21,174 nt of DNA. Source: an uncultured Kiritimatiellota bacterium. GTDB taxonomy: Bacteria > Verrucomicrobiota > Kiritimatiellia > RFP12 > UBA1067. Position numbers and translations under genes: made by a program. Shown one piece after another: positions 12,230 through 21,094 of this stretch. The stretch spans positions 1 to 21,174 of the forward strand of contig CAKULR010000006.1 of NCBI GenBank assembly GCA_934667295.1, in the 5' to 3' direction. Below the pieces are notes generated by a model, which searched no databases, was not told the origin of the DNA, and worked only from the letters and a program-made list of their open reading frames with translations. Every line of letters starts with the position of its first letter. Position 1 is the stretch's first letter.

Positions 12230-14149
12230 ATGGCATCGGAACAGGACATCCACGCGGCGCTCAGGCGCCATTTCGGCTACGACGGCTTCCGGGACGGGCA
12301 GTACCCGCCCATCGCCGAGATCCTCGCCGGACGCGACGCCGTCGTCGTGATGCCCACCGGCTCCGGGAAGTCCCTCTGCTACCAGCTCGCGGCGCTCATG
12401 CTCCCCGGCACGACGCTCGTCGTCTCGCCGCTCATCGCGCTGATGACGGACCAGGTGGCCGCGCTTGAACGGCGCCACATCCCCGCGACGTGCCTCAACT
12501 CATCCCTCTCCCCCGCCGAGATGTCCGCCCGACTCGACGCGATGATGCTCGGCGAGTACAAGCTCGTCTACATCGCCCCCGAGCGCTTCCGCAGCGCGCG
12601 TTTCCTGGAGGCCGTCGCCCGCACCGAACTCTCCCTCCTCACCATCGACGAAGCCCACTGCATCAGCCAGTGGGGGCACGACTTCCGCCCCGACTACCTC
12701 AACATCCGCGACGCGCTCGCCGGCTTCCCCGACCTTCCCATCCTCGCCGTCACCGCCACGGCGACGCCCGACGTGCGCGCGGACATCATCCGCCAGCTGC
12801 GCCTCGGCGAGGCCCCGCGCGCGAAGCCCTACGTGCAGGTGCAGGGCTTCAGCCGCGACAACCTCAACCTCGCCGTCGTCCCCACCCGCACCCACGAGAC
12901 GAAGTTCCGGCGCATCGCCGCGCTTATCCGCGCCCACCGCACCGGCATCGTCTACGTCGCCACGCGCAAGCACGCGGAAAGCGTCTTCGCGCGCCTCACC
13001 GCGCCGGGCTGCGACTTCGGGCCGTCGCAGGTCCTCCTCTACCACGGCGGGATGTCCGACGCCGAGCGCACGCGCGTCTACAACGCCTTCGTCGCCGCCC
13101 CCTACCCCGTCGTCGTCGCCACGAACGCCTTCGGCATGGGCGTCGACCGCGCGGACATCCGCTTCGTCGCGCACTGGGACATCCCAGGCTCCATCGAAGC
13201 CTACTACCAGGAGGTCGGACGCGCCGGGCGCGACGGCCTCCCCTCCTTCTGCGAACTCCTCTTCAGCTATGCCGACGTCAAGACCCAGGAGTTCTTCATC
13301 GACGGCGCCAATCCCCCCTGGGAGCTCGCCCGCAGCGTCCTCGCCTACCTGCGCTGGAAGGCCATCGGCTCCGCCATCCCCCTCAACGTCAACGACCTCG
13401 CGGACCGCCTCGGCGCGAAGGGCATCGCGCTCGACACGGTGCTCAACATCCTCGCCCAGCACGGCGCCGTCACGCTCACGCGCGGCGCGCGCTTCCGCGA
13501 CCCGCCGCTCGTGCAGCTCAACGCCACCGTCCCTGAAACCGCCCTGTACGCCGTCTTCGCGGGACGCCGCGAGAAGGAACGGCGCGACCGCACGCGCCTC
13601 CGCGACATGATCGCCTTCTGCGACACACGCGGCTGCCGCCACCGCTTCATCCTCTCCTACTTCGGCGAGGAGGCCCGCGCGGACGTCTGCGGCGGCTGCG
13701 ACCACTGCGGTCCGCGCCAGCCGCCCGAACCGCTCTCGGACGCACAGTGGGTGGTCATCCAGAAAATCCTCTCCTGCATCGGACGCCTGAAGGGGCAGCA
13801 TCCCGCAAGCTGCGTCGCCGACGTGCTGCTCGGACTCCGCACCCCCCTCGTCGAGCAGCACCGTCTCGCGGACCTCTCCACCTGGAACCTGCTGGCGGGT
13901 TTCGCCCCCGCACGTCTCCGCATCCTCGTCGAATCGCTCGTGCGCGCCGGCTGCGCCACGCGCGCCGCCGACGGCTCCGACCTCATCCGTCTGACGCCCA
14001 AGGGCCTCCGCGTCGCCCGCCGGGAGGAACCCGAGTTCACGATCCGCTGGCCCACGGACGCCCCGGCCGCCGCGCTGCCGCGCGGGGCGGCGGCTAGGAG
14101 CTACGCCGGGCGAGGCGGCAGATCACGCGCTCCGCGCCGAGGTTCGTGA
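12230..14149 (+). CDS. recQ: ATP-dependent DNA helicase RecQ
   Basis: A 639-residue superfamily 2 helicase that unwinds DNA 3'-5' in recombination and repair. It opens with the RecQ motif HFGYDGFRDGQ and the Walker A MPTGSGKS (41-48). DEAHCISQWGHDFRPDY, AVTATAT, YHGGMSDAER, ATNAFGMGVDRADIRFV and QEVGRAGRDG follow. The zinc-binding region has CDTRGCRHRFILSYFGE then CGGCDHC, followed by a winged-helix domain. No HRDC domain is evident; the final ~30 residues are low-complexity Ala/Arg. The ATG at 12230 is chosen over earlier in-frame starts because the promoter ends at 12219. The 3' end overlaps the convergent metXW gene by 56 bases. Confidence 0.95.
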   Translation: MASEQDIHAALRRHFGYDGFRDGQYPPIAEILAGRDAVVVMPTGSGKSLCYQLAALMLPGTTLVVSPLIALMTDQVAALERRHIPATCLNSSLSPAEMSARLDAMMLGEYKLVYIAPERFRSARFLEAVARTELSLLTIDEAHCISQWGHDFRPDYLNIRDALAGFPDLPILAVTATATPDVRADIIRQLRLGEAPRAKPYVQVQGFSRDNLNLAVVPTRTHETKFRRIAALIRAHRTGIVYVATRKHAESVFARLTAPGCDFGPSQVLLYHGGMSDAERTRVYNAFVAAPYPVVVATNAFGMGVDRADIRFVAHWDIPGSIEAYYQEVGRAGRDGLPSFCELLFSYADVKTQEFFIDGANPPWELARSVLAYLRWKAIGSAIPLNVNDLADRLGAKGIALDTVLNILAQHGAVTLTRGARFRDPPLVQLNATVPETALYAVFAGRREKERRDRTRLRDMIAFCDTRGCRHRFILSYFGEEARADVCGGCDHCGPRQPPEPLSDAQWVVIQKILSCIGRLKGQHPASCVADVLLGLRTPLVEQHRLADLSTWNLLAGFAPARLRILVESLVRAGCATRAADGSDLIRLTPKGLRVARREEPEFTIRWPTDAPAAALPRGAAARSYAGRGGRSRAPRRGS

Positions 14150-15884
14150 AGCCGAGCGCGAGGAGGAGGCGTCCCCAGAAACCCTTCGCCTCGGCGTGTA
14201 CGGACTTGATCTCGATCCCCTCCTGCGCGCAGAGCGCCCGGAAGTCGTCGAACGTGAAGAAGTGCGTGTTCGGCGTGTCGTACCATTCGAACGGCAGCTC
14301 GCTCCCCACCGGCATGCGGCCCGTGAGGAGCAGATGGAGGCGGATGCCGAGGGCGGCGAAGTTCGGGATCGTGACAATCGCCTCCTTCGCCTTGTCGAGG
14401 ATCTTCACGAGGATCTCGCGCGGCTTCTTCACCGTCTGGAGGGTTTCCGAGAGGACGGCGAGGTCGTAGGCGGCGTCCGGCAGGAGGCCCAGCCCCTCGT
14501 CCGCATCCTCGTAGAGGACGTCGATGCCCGCGCGCACGCCGTTCACGATCTTCTCGAAGTCGATCTCGATGCCCGTCCCGCGCACGTTCTTCACGTCGCG
14601 CAACAGGGTGAGGAGCGAGCCGGAACCGCAGCCGATGTCGAGGACGCGCGCGCCGGCGGGCACCATGTCCACGATGGGCGCGAGCTTGCGGCGCTTCTCG
14701 GGGCCGACCTCGCGCGGGACGGGCGAGAAGAACGCCCCCATGAGCCGCCCCAGTTCCTTCGTGTGCGTGAGGAAGCCGTCGTGGCCGACCTTGATGTCGA
14801 GGTGGGAATACGCGACGCGCTTGCCCTGGCGCAGCATCGCGGCGGCGAGGACGCGGCTCTGCTCCTCGCTGAAGAGCCAGTCGCCCGAAATGGAGACGAT
14901 GAGCAACTTTGAAGTGATGCGGCGGCAGACCTCGTCGAGCGAGCCGTACTTGACGGCGGCGTCGTAGCGGTCCATCGCGTGCGTGATCTGCAGATAGGAG
15001 TTCGCGTCGAAACGGGAGAGGAACTTCTTCGCCTGGTAGGCGAGGTAGCTCTCGATGGCGAAGGTCGTGCCGAACTTCGCGGCGTGCGCCTCCTGCCAGG
15101 CGGCGTCGCGCGCCAGCCAGTCCGCCTGCTGCTTGCGTCCGAAACGGCGGTTGAGCAGGTCGAGGGACAGGTAGGTGATGTGGGCGACCTGGCGGGCCTG
15201 GGCGAGGCCGACGTTGGGCCGCTCCTCGAAGGGGCGGTCGTAGTAGTCGCCGTTGTGCCAGTGCGGGTCGAGCGTGATGGCGGAACGCCCCACGATGTCG
15301 AACGCGAGGGCCTGGGAGTTGAGCGCCACGCCCGAGGCGATCATCACGGCCTTGTCGACCTCATCCGGATGGGCGGTGATCCACTCGACCACCTGGATGC
15401 CGCCGAAGCTGCCGCCGACGAGGCCCGCGAGGTGCGTCACGCCGAGTTCGCGCAGGAGCGCGCGGTAGACCTCCACCGTGTCGCCGATCGTGAAGCGGGG
15501 GAAGGCGCTCCCCCAGGGCTTCCCCGTCGCGGGGTTGACGCTGGAGGGGCCCGTCGTGCCCTTGCAGCCGCCGAGCACGTTCGCGCAGATGACGCGGTAG
15601 CGGGTGGTGTCGATCGCCTTGCCGGGGCCGACGATGCTCTCCCACCAGCCGGAACTCTCGTCCTCGCCCGCGTAGCGGCCCGCCACGTGCGCGTCGCCCG
15701 TGAGGGCGTGGCAGATGAAGACGACGTTGTCGTTCTCGGGGCGGACGAGTCCGCACCCCTCCCACGCCACGTCGATGCGCGGCAGCACGCCCCCTTCCTC
15801 AAGGCGGAAGCCGCCCTCTGGAAGCGAAAGCGTCAGCGTGTGGGTCTCCACCACGCCGACGCCATTTGGAACCTTCGCTGTCAA
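14094..15884 (-). CDS. metXW: MetX-MetW fusion (homoserine O-acyltransferase plus MetW)
   Basis: A 596-residue fusion. Residues 1-390 are a MetX-type alpha/beta hydrolase that acylates homoserine. It has GPSSVNPATGKPWGSAFP, the nucleophile Ser159 in GGSFGGIQ, Asp335 in SGDWLF and His368 in VGHDGF. Residues 395-596 are MetW, a SAM-methyltransferase-like protein: VLDIGCGSGSLL (414-425), LSETLQTVKKPREIL and GRMPVGSELPFEWYDTPNTH. MetX and MetW are normally separate adjacent genes and MetW is thought to support MetX activity; here one chain holds both. Acetyl or succinyl preference cannot be told. The start is taken as TTG at 15884, six bases after the secDF stop, since family similarity begins at VGVVET just inside; two GTG codons at about residues 11-12 are alternatives. 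Confidence 0.92.
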   Translation of the reverse strand: MTAKVPNGVGVVETHTLTLSLPEGGFRLEEGGVLPRIDVAWEGCGLVRPENDNVVFICHALTGDAHVAGRYAGEDESSGWWESIVGPGKAIDTTRYRVICANVLGGCKGTTGPSSVNPATGKPWGSAFPRFTIGDTVEVYRALLRELGVTHLAGLVGGSFGGIQVVEWITAHPDEVDKAVMIASGVALNSQALAFDIVGRSAITLDPHWHNGDYYDRPFEERPNVGLAQARQVAHITYLSLDLLNRRFGRKQQADWLARDAAWQEAHAAKFGTTFAIESYLAYQAKKFLSRFDANSYLQITHAMDRYDAAVKYGSLDEVCRRITSKLLIVSISGDWLFSEEQSRVLAAAMLRQGKRVAYSHLDIKVGHDGFLTHTKELGRLMGAFFSPVPREVGPEKRRKLAPIVDMVPAGARVLDIGCGSGSLLTLLRDVKNVRGTGIEIDFEKIVNGVRAGIDVLYEDADEGLGLLPDAAYDLAVLSETLQTVKKPREILVKILDKAKEAIVTIPNFAALGIRLHLLLTGRMPVGSELPFEWYDTPNTHFFTFDDFRALCAQEGIEIKSVHAEAKGFWGRLLLALGFTNLGAERVICRLARRSS

Positions 15885-15890
15885 GGCCGT

Positions 15891-18503
15891 TTACTTCTGC
15901 TCGACGGCGGTGTCCTTGTTGAACTGCGGACGGCGGCCCTTGTAGAACCACATCATCACCGGGGTGGCGATGAACATGGAGGAGAAGGTGCCCGCCACGA
16001 CGCCGATGATCATCGTGAGCGCGAAGTCGAAGATCGAGCCGTCGCCGAAGGCGAAGAGCGCCATCACGGCGAAGAACGTCGTGAGGGAGGTGATCACCGT
16101 GCGGCTGATGCACTCGTTGAGGGCGCGGTTGCAGAGCGCCTTGAAGTCCGTCTTCTGGTCCTTGCGCAGGTCCTCGCGGATGCGGTCGAAGACGACGATC
16201 GTGTCGTTCACGGAGTAGCCGATGATCGTGAGGAGCGCGGTGACGACGAGCAGGGAGACCTGGCGGCCGCAGAGCGAGAAGAGGCCGAGCGAGATGAACA
16301 CGTCGTGCGCGAGGGCGACGAGCGCGCCGAGGCCGAAGCCGAACTCGAAGCGGAACGCCACGTAGATGAGGATCGCGCAGAGCGAGAGGACGACGGCCCA
16401 CGTGCCGGACTTCTTGAGGTCCGCGCCGACCATCGAGCCGACCTCGTCCACGGAGACCTGCTTGATCTTCGCGTCCTTGAACGCATCCTGGAGCATCTTG
16501 GTGACGTGGGCGCCCACGTCGTGGTTCTCCAGCGCCAGGCCCTTCTTCGTCTCGGCCGTCTCGCCCGTCTTCACGAGCAGCGTGGGGTCGCCAACGCCCT
16601 CCTGGTACTGGATGACGGCGGCGTTGTCGAAGGAATCGAGCACCTTGCGGATATCGCCGACGGAGGGCTTGGCCTGCTTGTCGACGGAGTAGACGATGGA
16701 GGTGCCGCCCGTCAGGTCCACCGCGAAGACGGAGGCTGTGTTCACGAAGGCGCGCACGAAGAAGATCGCCATCACGAGGAAGCAGAGGCCGAAGCAGACG
16801 AAGGTCGCGAGCTTGCCGAAGCGCACGAAGTCGATCTTCGGCGTCCTCTTGAAGAAGCTCAGCATCCTGAAGGGCTTCATCGACTCGGGGTTCGTCGTGT
16901 TGTCGAAGACGAGGCGCGTCACGACGACCGCCGTGAACATCGAGATGACGACGCCGGCCGTGAGGGTGATCGCGAAGCCGCGCACCGGGCCCGTGCCCAC
17001 GCTGAAGAGGATGACGCCCGTGACGATCGTCGTGATGTTCGAGTCGAGAATCGCCGTGAAGGCGTGCCCGTAGCCGTTCCTGAGCGCCGTGCCGACGGAG
17101 GCCTTGGCGGCGAACTCCTCGCGGATGCGCTCGAAGATGATCACGTTCGCGTCCACGGCCATGCCGAGCGTCAGGACGAGGCCGGCGATGCCGGGCATCG
17201 TGAGGACGGGCAGGGCGAGCGACCCGGTGGAGCCCATCGAGGCATCCTTCGCGAAGACGCCGAGCACGTTCGCGACGAGCACGAGGGCGGCCGGCAGGAG
17301 CGCGATGTCGAGGAAGAGCGCGATGTTCGCGACGAGGCCCGCGTACCAGTAGTAGACGAACATGAAGAGCGCGACGAGCGCGAAGCCGAGCCCGGCCGCC
17401 ACGATGCCCGCCTGCTTCGCGTCCTCGCCCACCGTCGGGGAGACGGACGACTCGGCGAGGAGCTTGAGCGGCGCCGGGAGGGCGCCCGCGTTCAGGTCGT
17501 TCGCGAGCTGCTGCGCCTCGGCGGTCGTGAACTGGCCGGTGATCTGGCCGCGCGCGCCGATCTCGCTCTGGATGACCGGGGCGGAGACGAGCGTGTCGTC
17601 GAGGATGATCGCGAGCTGGCGCCCGCGGTCGCTGGAGTTCTTGGGACCGTGCGCGACGTAGTTGCGCGTGACCTGCGAGAAGAGCTGCGCGCCCTTCGCG
17701 TTGAAGGTGAAGTCGATGGAGCAGGCACCGACGGCGTCATGCGCCACGCTCGCCGAGGTGAGGTATTCGCCGGTGATCGGCTCCTTGGCGGGCGGGAAGC
17801 GGCTCACGAAGTTGGCCGTGTAGGACATGCCGTCCTTCGCCTTCTCCAGCATGAACTGGTAGCGCGAGTCTGGCGTGTGGAACGCCGCCAGGCGCGTCGC
17901 GTAGCCGGGGCGGGAGGCGACCTCGTTGTAGTTCGCCGCACGGACGAAGCCCGCGCCGCCGCGCTCGTAGCCCTCCGGGCACGCCGTGCCCGCCATGAGC
18001 TTGTTCACGAGGCGGTCGTTGTTCGGGTGCGTGAGGCGGAATTCGAGGAACGCCGCGCTCTGGAGCGACTTCTTCGCGGCGGCGCGCGTCGCCTCATCGA
18101 TGCCGGGCAGCTGCACGAGGAGGCGGTGCCCCTTCATGCTCTGGATCACCGGCTCGTTCATGCCCATGCCGTCCACGCGGCGGCGCACGACCTGGACGAT
18201 GCGGGCGTCGCAGTTCTGGAGGGTTTCGGCGATCTTCTTCTCGACGGCGCCCGGCTCGTTCGTGATGGCGGGGTTGGCCGCGACGATCGTCTCGCGGAGC
18301 TTGTCCTGGTCCACCCCGAGCGTGAAGGAGGTGCCGCCCTTGAGGTCAAGGCCGAAGCGCAGACGGCCCTCCTTGACCACGACGCCGTTCTCGTCCTTCT
18401 GGGCCACAGGGGGATAGGTGACGTAGATGGAAAAGACCGCGATGATCAGCAGCGCCAGCCATTTCCAGATGTCGGTGCGCGACGTAGAATTTGAACTCAT
18501 CAT
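15891..18503 (-). CDS. secDF: Fused protein translocase subunit SecDF
   Basis: An 870-residue fusion of the SecD and SecF membrane subunits, which use the proton-motive force to help pull secreted proteins across the inner membrane. SecD half: transmembrane segment 1 at about 13-30, GLDLKGGTSFTLGV (51 onward), a large extracytoplasmic domain, then five helices including VDANVIIFERIREEF. SecF half: begins near KIDFVRFGKLATFVC, has DLTGGTSIVYSV and ends with five helices including SVNDTIVVFDRIRED. Both TM4 signatures are present, so both halves look functional. Start ATG codons lie at 18503 and 18500; GAGG six bases before the second favours 18500. metXW follows after six bases, probably on the same transcript. 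Confidence 0.95.
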   Translation of the reverse strand: MMSSNSTSRTDIWKWLALLIIAVFSIYVTYPPVAQKDENGVVVKEGRLRFGLDLKGGTSFTLGVDQDKLRETIVAANPAITNEPGAVEKKIAETLQNCDARIVQVVRRRVDGMGMNEPVIQSMKGHRLLVQLPGIDEATRAAAKKSLQSAAFLEFRLTHPNNDRLVNKLMAGTACPEGYERGGAGFVRAANYNEVASRPGYATRLAAFHTPDSRYQFMLEKAKDGMSYTANFVSRFPPAKEPITGEYLTSASVAHDAVGACSIDFTFNAKGAQLFSQVTRNYVAHGPKNSSDRGRQLAIILDDTLVSAPVIQSEIGARGQITGQFTTAEAQQLANDLNAGALPAPLKLLAESSVSPTVGEDAKQAGIVAAGLGFALVALFMFVYYWYAGLVANIALFLDIALLPAALVLVANVLGVFAKDASMGSTGSLALPVLTMPGIAGLVLTLGMAVDANVIIFERIREEFAAKASVGTALRNGYGHAFTAILDSNITTIVTGVILFSVGTGPVRGFAITLTAGVVISMFTAVVVTRLVFDNTTNPESMKPFRMLSFFKRTPKIDFVRFGKLATFVCFGLCFLVMAIFFVRAFVNTASVFAVDLTGGTSIVYSVDKQAKPSVGDIRKVLDSFDNAAVIQYQEGVGDPTLLVKTGETAETKKGLALENHDVGAHVTKMLQDAFKDAKIKQVSVDEVGSMVGADLKKSGTWAVVLSLCAILIYVAFRFEFGFGLGALVALAHDVFISLGLFSLCGRQVSLLVVTALLTIIGYSVNDTIVVFDRIREDLRKDQKTDFKALCNRALNECISRTVITSLTTFFAVMALFAFGDGSIFDFALTMIIGVVAGTFSSMFIATPVMMWFYKGRRPQFNKDTAVEQK

Positions 18504-18540
18504 TTACCTCATGTGTCCTTTGCAAAAAAATGGAATTAAG

Positions 18541-18569
18541 AGTATATCCTATTTACGGGGGGATTTCAA
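18541..18569 (-). promoter_or_regulatory. secDF promoter
   Basis: On the minus strand TTGAAA (18569-18564) and TATACT (18546-18541), each 5/6 of consensus, are exactly 17 bases apart. The -35 hexamer contains the TGA stop codon of the upstream small membrane protein gene. Confidence 0.75.
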
Positions 18570-18796
18570 GTGGGCGAGGCGGGTGTTTTGGCGCGCCGGC
18601 GCGAACGGCGCCACAACACGAACCAGACAATGGCGGCGTAGTAGGCCATCAGGCCGGAGGCGGCGAAGACCCACGTCGAGGCGTCGTGCGTGTAGCCGAC
18701 CTGGCAGTCCTCGGCGTACCGCACGCCGAAGCCCATCGCGAGGAGGAAGAGCGCGGCCGCGACCGAGATCCGGAATCTGCGCCAGGTCCAGGTCAT
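18566..18796 (-). CDS. Small two-helix membrane protein, unknown function
   Basis: A 76-residue protein I do not recognise. It has a basic start (TWTWRRFR), a first hydrophobic helix (about 9-27, ISVAAALFLLAMGFGV), a short loop containing a cysteine and histidine (AEDCQVGYTHD), a second helix (about 42-62, WVFAASGLMAYYAAIVWFVL) and an Arg/Lys-rich tail. The basic ends suggest both termini are cytoplasmic. The ATG at 18796 overlaps the pseudouridine synthase stop as ATGA, which supports real translation. It is the last gene of its operon. Confidence 0.7.
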   Translation of the reverse strand: MTWTWRRFRISVAAALFLLAMGFGVRYAEDCQVGYTHDASTWVFAASGLMAYYAAIVWFVLWRRSRRRAKTPASPT

Positions 18797-19719
18797 TGTC
18801 CGGCCCACTCCGGTTCGGACGTGCGGATCTCCACCTCGTCGCCCGAGACGGGGTGGCGGAAGTGCGCGGCGAGGGCGTGGAGGCAGTGCCCCGTCTGCCC
18901 CTCGACGGCGAAGCCGCCGTAGAGGCGGTCGTTGACGATGTGCATCCCCGCAAGGGCGAGCTGGGCGCGGATCTGGTGCGTGACGCCCGTGTAGATCGTC
19001 ACCTCCAGCAGCGTGCGCGTCTCGTTGCCGCACTGCGCGAGACCGAGGGGACGGAAGTTCGTCACGGCGTGGAGCGGCGCCGCGCGCACCTTCGCGCGGG
19101 CGCGGGAGACGTCGATCATGCGGCAGAAGGGCCGCGTGGGGTCGTGGACGAGGTCGTTCTCCAGGGTGCCCCCAACGGCGACGGCCCCCTCGACGAGCGC
19201 GAGATAGGTCTTCTTCACCGTCTGCGCGGCGAACTGCGCGCGCAGGTTCTCCCAGGCATCGGCCGTGCGCGCAACGAGCACGAGGCCCGACGTATCCGCG
19301 TCAATGCGGTGGAGGGCCCCCGCCATGAGCGGCTGGTCCCCGATCTCGGCGCATTCGGGATGGCACGCGACGACGCCGTTCATGAGCGTGCCGCGTTCCC
19401 GGCGCGAAAGCGGCTGAACGGGCATCCCGGCGGGCTTGTCGTAGGCGAACAATGCCGCGTCCGCGAAGATCTCGCGCACACGCACGGCGGGATCGGGGGC
19501 CACGCGGTTGTCCCGCTCTTCGGCCAAGGACACCACCCGCACCGTCTCGCCGCCCCTCAGCTTCATCCCCTTGGTGGCCACGCGCCCGTCCACCCACACC
19601 GCCCCCCCGGCACATGCCTCGCGGCAGAACGCGCGCGAGGAGGTGGGGAAACGGGCGAACAAAGCGGCGTCCAGTCGGACGCCGCCTTCGTTCTGCACAA
19701 ATTCCGAATTCTCAATCAT
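18793..19719 (-). CDS. RluA-family RNA pseudouridine synthase
   Basis: A 308-residue enzyme that isomerises uridine to pseudouridine in rRNA or tRNA. An N-terminal S4-like RNA-binding segment (RLDAALFARFP to GGETVRVV, about 15-70) precedes the catalytic domain. That domain carries HRIDADTSGLVLVAR, with the catalytic aspartate after HRI, then KKTYLALVEG and TGVTHQIRAQLALAGMHIVND. Which of RluA, RluC or RluD it matches cannot be decided by eye, and target sites are unknown. The ATG at 19719 overlaps the end of the small lipoprotein gene by eight bases. An in-frame extension to 19851 is just that lipoprotein read in another frame. Confidence 0.9.
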   Translation of the reverse strand: MIENSEFVQNEGGVRLDAALFARFPTSSRAFCREACAGGAVWVDGRVATKGMKLRGGETVRVVSLAEERDNRVAPDPAVRVREIFADAALFAYDKPAGMPVQPLSRRERGTLMNGVVACHPECAEIGDQPLMAGALHRIDADTSGLVLVARTADAWENLRAQFAAQTVKKTYLALVEGAVAVGGTLENDLVHDPTRPFCRMIDVSRARAKVRAAPLHAVTNFRPLGLAQCGNETRTLLEVTIYTGVTHQIRAQLALAGMHIVNDRLYGGFAVEGQTGHCLHALAAHFRHPVSGDEVEIRTSEPEWAGQ

Positions 19720-19873
19720 AGCGGTCGGTGATGACGGAGGGCAGGGGCCCCAGACCTTCCCAGTTCCGATTGGACGACCACGGCAGATCGGAATCCTCCG
19801 CCGAGTCGGCAATGCAGCCCGCCAAAAACCCCAGGGCGAGCGCACCCGCAAGCATGCACGCCCGGGAGAACAC
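19712..19873 (-). CDS. Small lipoprotein
   Basis: A short protein with a clear lipoprotein signal: a basic start (FSRACM), the hydrophobic stretch LAGALALGFLAGC with lipobox LAGC, then a 33-residue acidic and Pro/Trp-containing mature part (DLPWSSNRNWEGLGPLP). It should be lipid-anchored after cleavage before the cysteine. The start is uncertain. GTG at 19873 has AGGGA seven bases upstream and gives 53 residues. ATG at 19903 gives 63 residues but overlaps the upstream gene by 20 bases. It lies between the coiled-coil gene and the pseudouridine synthase, overlapping the latter by eight bases. Function unknown. Confidence 0.7.
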   Translation of the reverse strand: MFSRACMLAGALALGFLAGCIADSAEDSDLPWSSNRNWEGLGPLPSVITDRYD

Positions 19874-19883
19874 GCGCGAATCC

Positions 19884-21026
19884 CTACTCGGCAAAGACGA
19901 CATCGCCCTTCTGGACCTCGCTCTGCTGCCAGTCGCCGAGGATGTCGGCGATCACGAAGTTCTTGCCCGCCACGTTCTGGCGCAGACGGAGACGGCCCAC
20001 GTACTCGCCGGCGGGGCCCTGGAAGCCCGTGCGGCGGATGCCCATCTCCAGGAGCGGCAGCGCCCCCTGGCGCTCGGGGCCCAGCAGTTCCTTCATCGCG
20101 GCGTCGTCGAACTCGACGATCACGAACATCAGCTTGGGGTTGACCTCCACGATCTTGCCCTTGTTGCCCGCCGTGAGCGCGGCGGCGGCCACCGTGCCCT
20201 GCGACGCGGCCGGCTGCGAGGAGACCTGCGTCTGGAGGAGCTTCTTCAGCTGGTCGACGAGCTTCTGGGACTTCGCGAGGTCTTCCTTCACGGCCTCCGT
20301 CTCGTCCTTCGCGCTGGACACCTCGTCCTTCAGGGACTTGATCTCGGCGTTGAGGTCGTCGATCTGCGACTTCGTCTTCGTCAGCTGCTCCTCGACGGCG
20401 GCCTTCGCCTGTTCGAGGTCCGTGACCTGCTTCGCCTTCTCCTCCACGGCCACCTTGTCCTGGCGGCCCTCGGGCTTGATCTTGTTGTAGTCGGTCACCA
20501 GCGTCTCAAGCTTCGCGCGCACGCTCGCGAGTTCGGCGCGCGTGGAGTTGAGCTTCGCCTGCTGCGCCTTGGCGCGCTCGAAGAGCTGGTCGAGGAGTTC
20601 CTGCGCCGTGCCGGGGCCCTTCTTCACGAAGTCGCCCGGATTGGCCGCGTCGGGGATCTTCTCCCCGTCCGCCCCGAGCTTGTAGAGCTGGCGAAGCTGG
20701 ATGCGCTCCTTGTCGTCCCACTTCATCGTTTCGAGGTTCGCCTCTTCGAGCTGCGCGGGGTAGTCCTCCAGCAGGTTCTCGGTCTCGGGCGTGTCCACGA
20801 GCTTCGCCTCGACGGCGGAGATGTCCTTGCGGGCCTCCGGCGCGGCGGTGGGCTTCGCGGCGTCGGACTTCTCGATCGTGTTGGAGATCTTGACGAGGTA
20901 GTCCTCAAGCTGGCGGTTGCGGTCCTTGAGCAGGTCCTTCTTGTCATAGAGCTTGAACTCGAAGAACAGCGCGGCGGCCGCGACCACCAGGGTCACGTAG
21001 ACGAGTGCATGCAAAGCCTTGTTCAT
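19884..21026 (-). CDS. Membrane-anchored coiled-coil protein with SH3-like C-terminal domain
   Basis: A 380-residue protein of unknown function. It has one N-terminal membrane anchor (about 5-24, ALVYVTLVVAAAALFFEFKL), then a long charged region with extended Lys/Glu/Leu heptads, strongest at about 140-280 (AKQVTDLEQAKAAVEEQLTK and following), typical of coiled coil. The C-terminal ~90 residues (GKIVEVNPKLMFVIVEFD to VGRLRLRQ to ADILGDWQQSEVQKGDVVF) are beta-rich and resemble SH3-like barrels on other coiled-coil envelope proteins. ATG 21026 is chosen because GAGGTAG precedes it and the membrane segment starts directly after; the frame to 21065 has no support. It heads an operon with a lipoprotein, suggesting an envelope role. 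Confidence 0.75.
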   Translation of the reverse strand: MNKALHALVYVTLVVAAAALFFEFKLYDKKDLLKDRNRQLEDYLVKISNTIEKSDAAKPTAAPEARKDISAVEAKLVDTPETENLLEDYPAQLEEANLETMKWDDKERIQLRQLYKLGADGEKIPDAANPGDFVKKGPGTAQELLDQLFERAKAQQAKLNSTRAELASVRAKLETLVTDYNKIKPEGRQDKVAVEEKAKQVTDLEQAKAAVEEQLTKTKSQIDDLNAEIKSLKDEVSSAKDETEAVKEDLAKSQKLVDQLKKLLQTQVSSQPAASQGTVAAAALTAGNKGKIVEVNPKLMFVIVEFDDAAMKELLGPERQGALPLLEMGIRRTGFQGPAGEYVGRLRLRQNVAGKNFVIADILGDWQQSEVQKGDVVFAE

Positions 21027-21094
21027 GTCTTTTTCTACCTCTTTTGGACAGGATGCGGAAGCCACGGAACCTCGTTCGCGGTTTCACGACGAAT

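Noticed and set aside
12500..13861. A 453-codon minus-strand frame inside recQ.
   Set aside because: Antisense shadow of the helicase motifs.
14979..18494. A 1171-codon plus-strand open frame opposite secDF and metXW.
   Set aside because: Arg/Glu/Asp/Val-rich composition typical of a high-GC antisense shadow; the minus strand encodes clear SecDF and MetX there.
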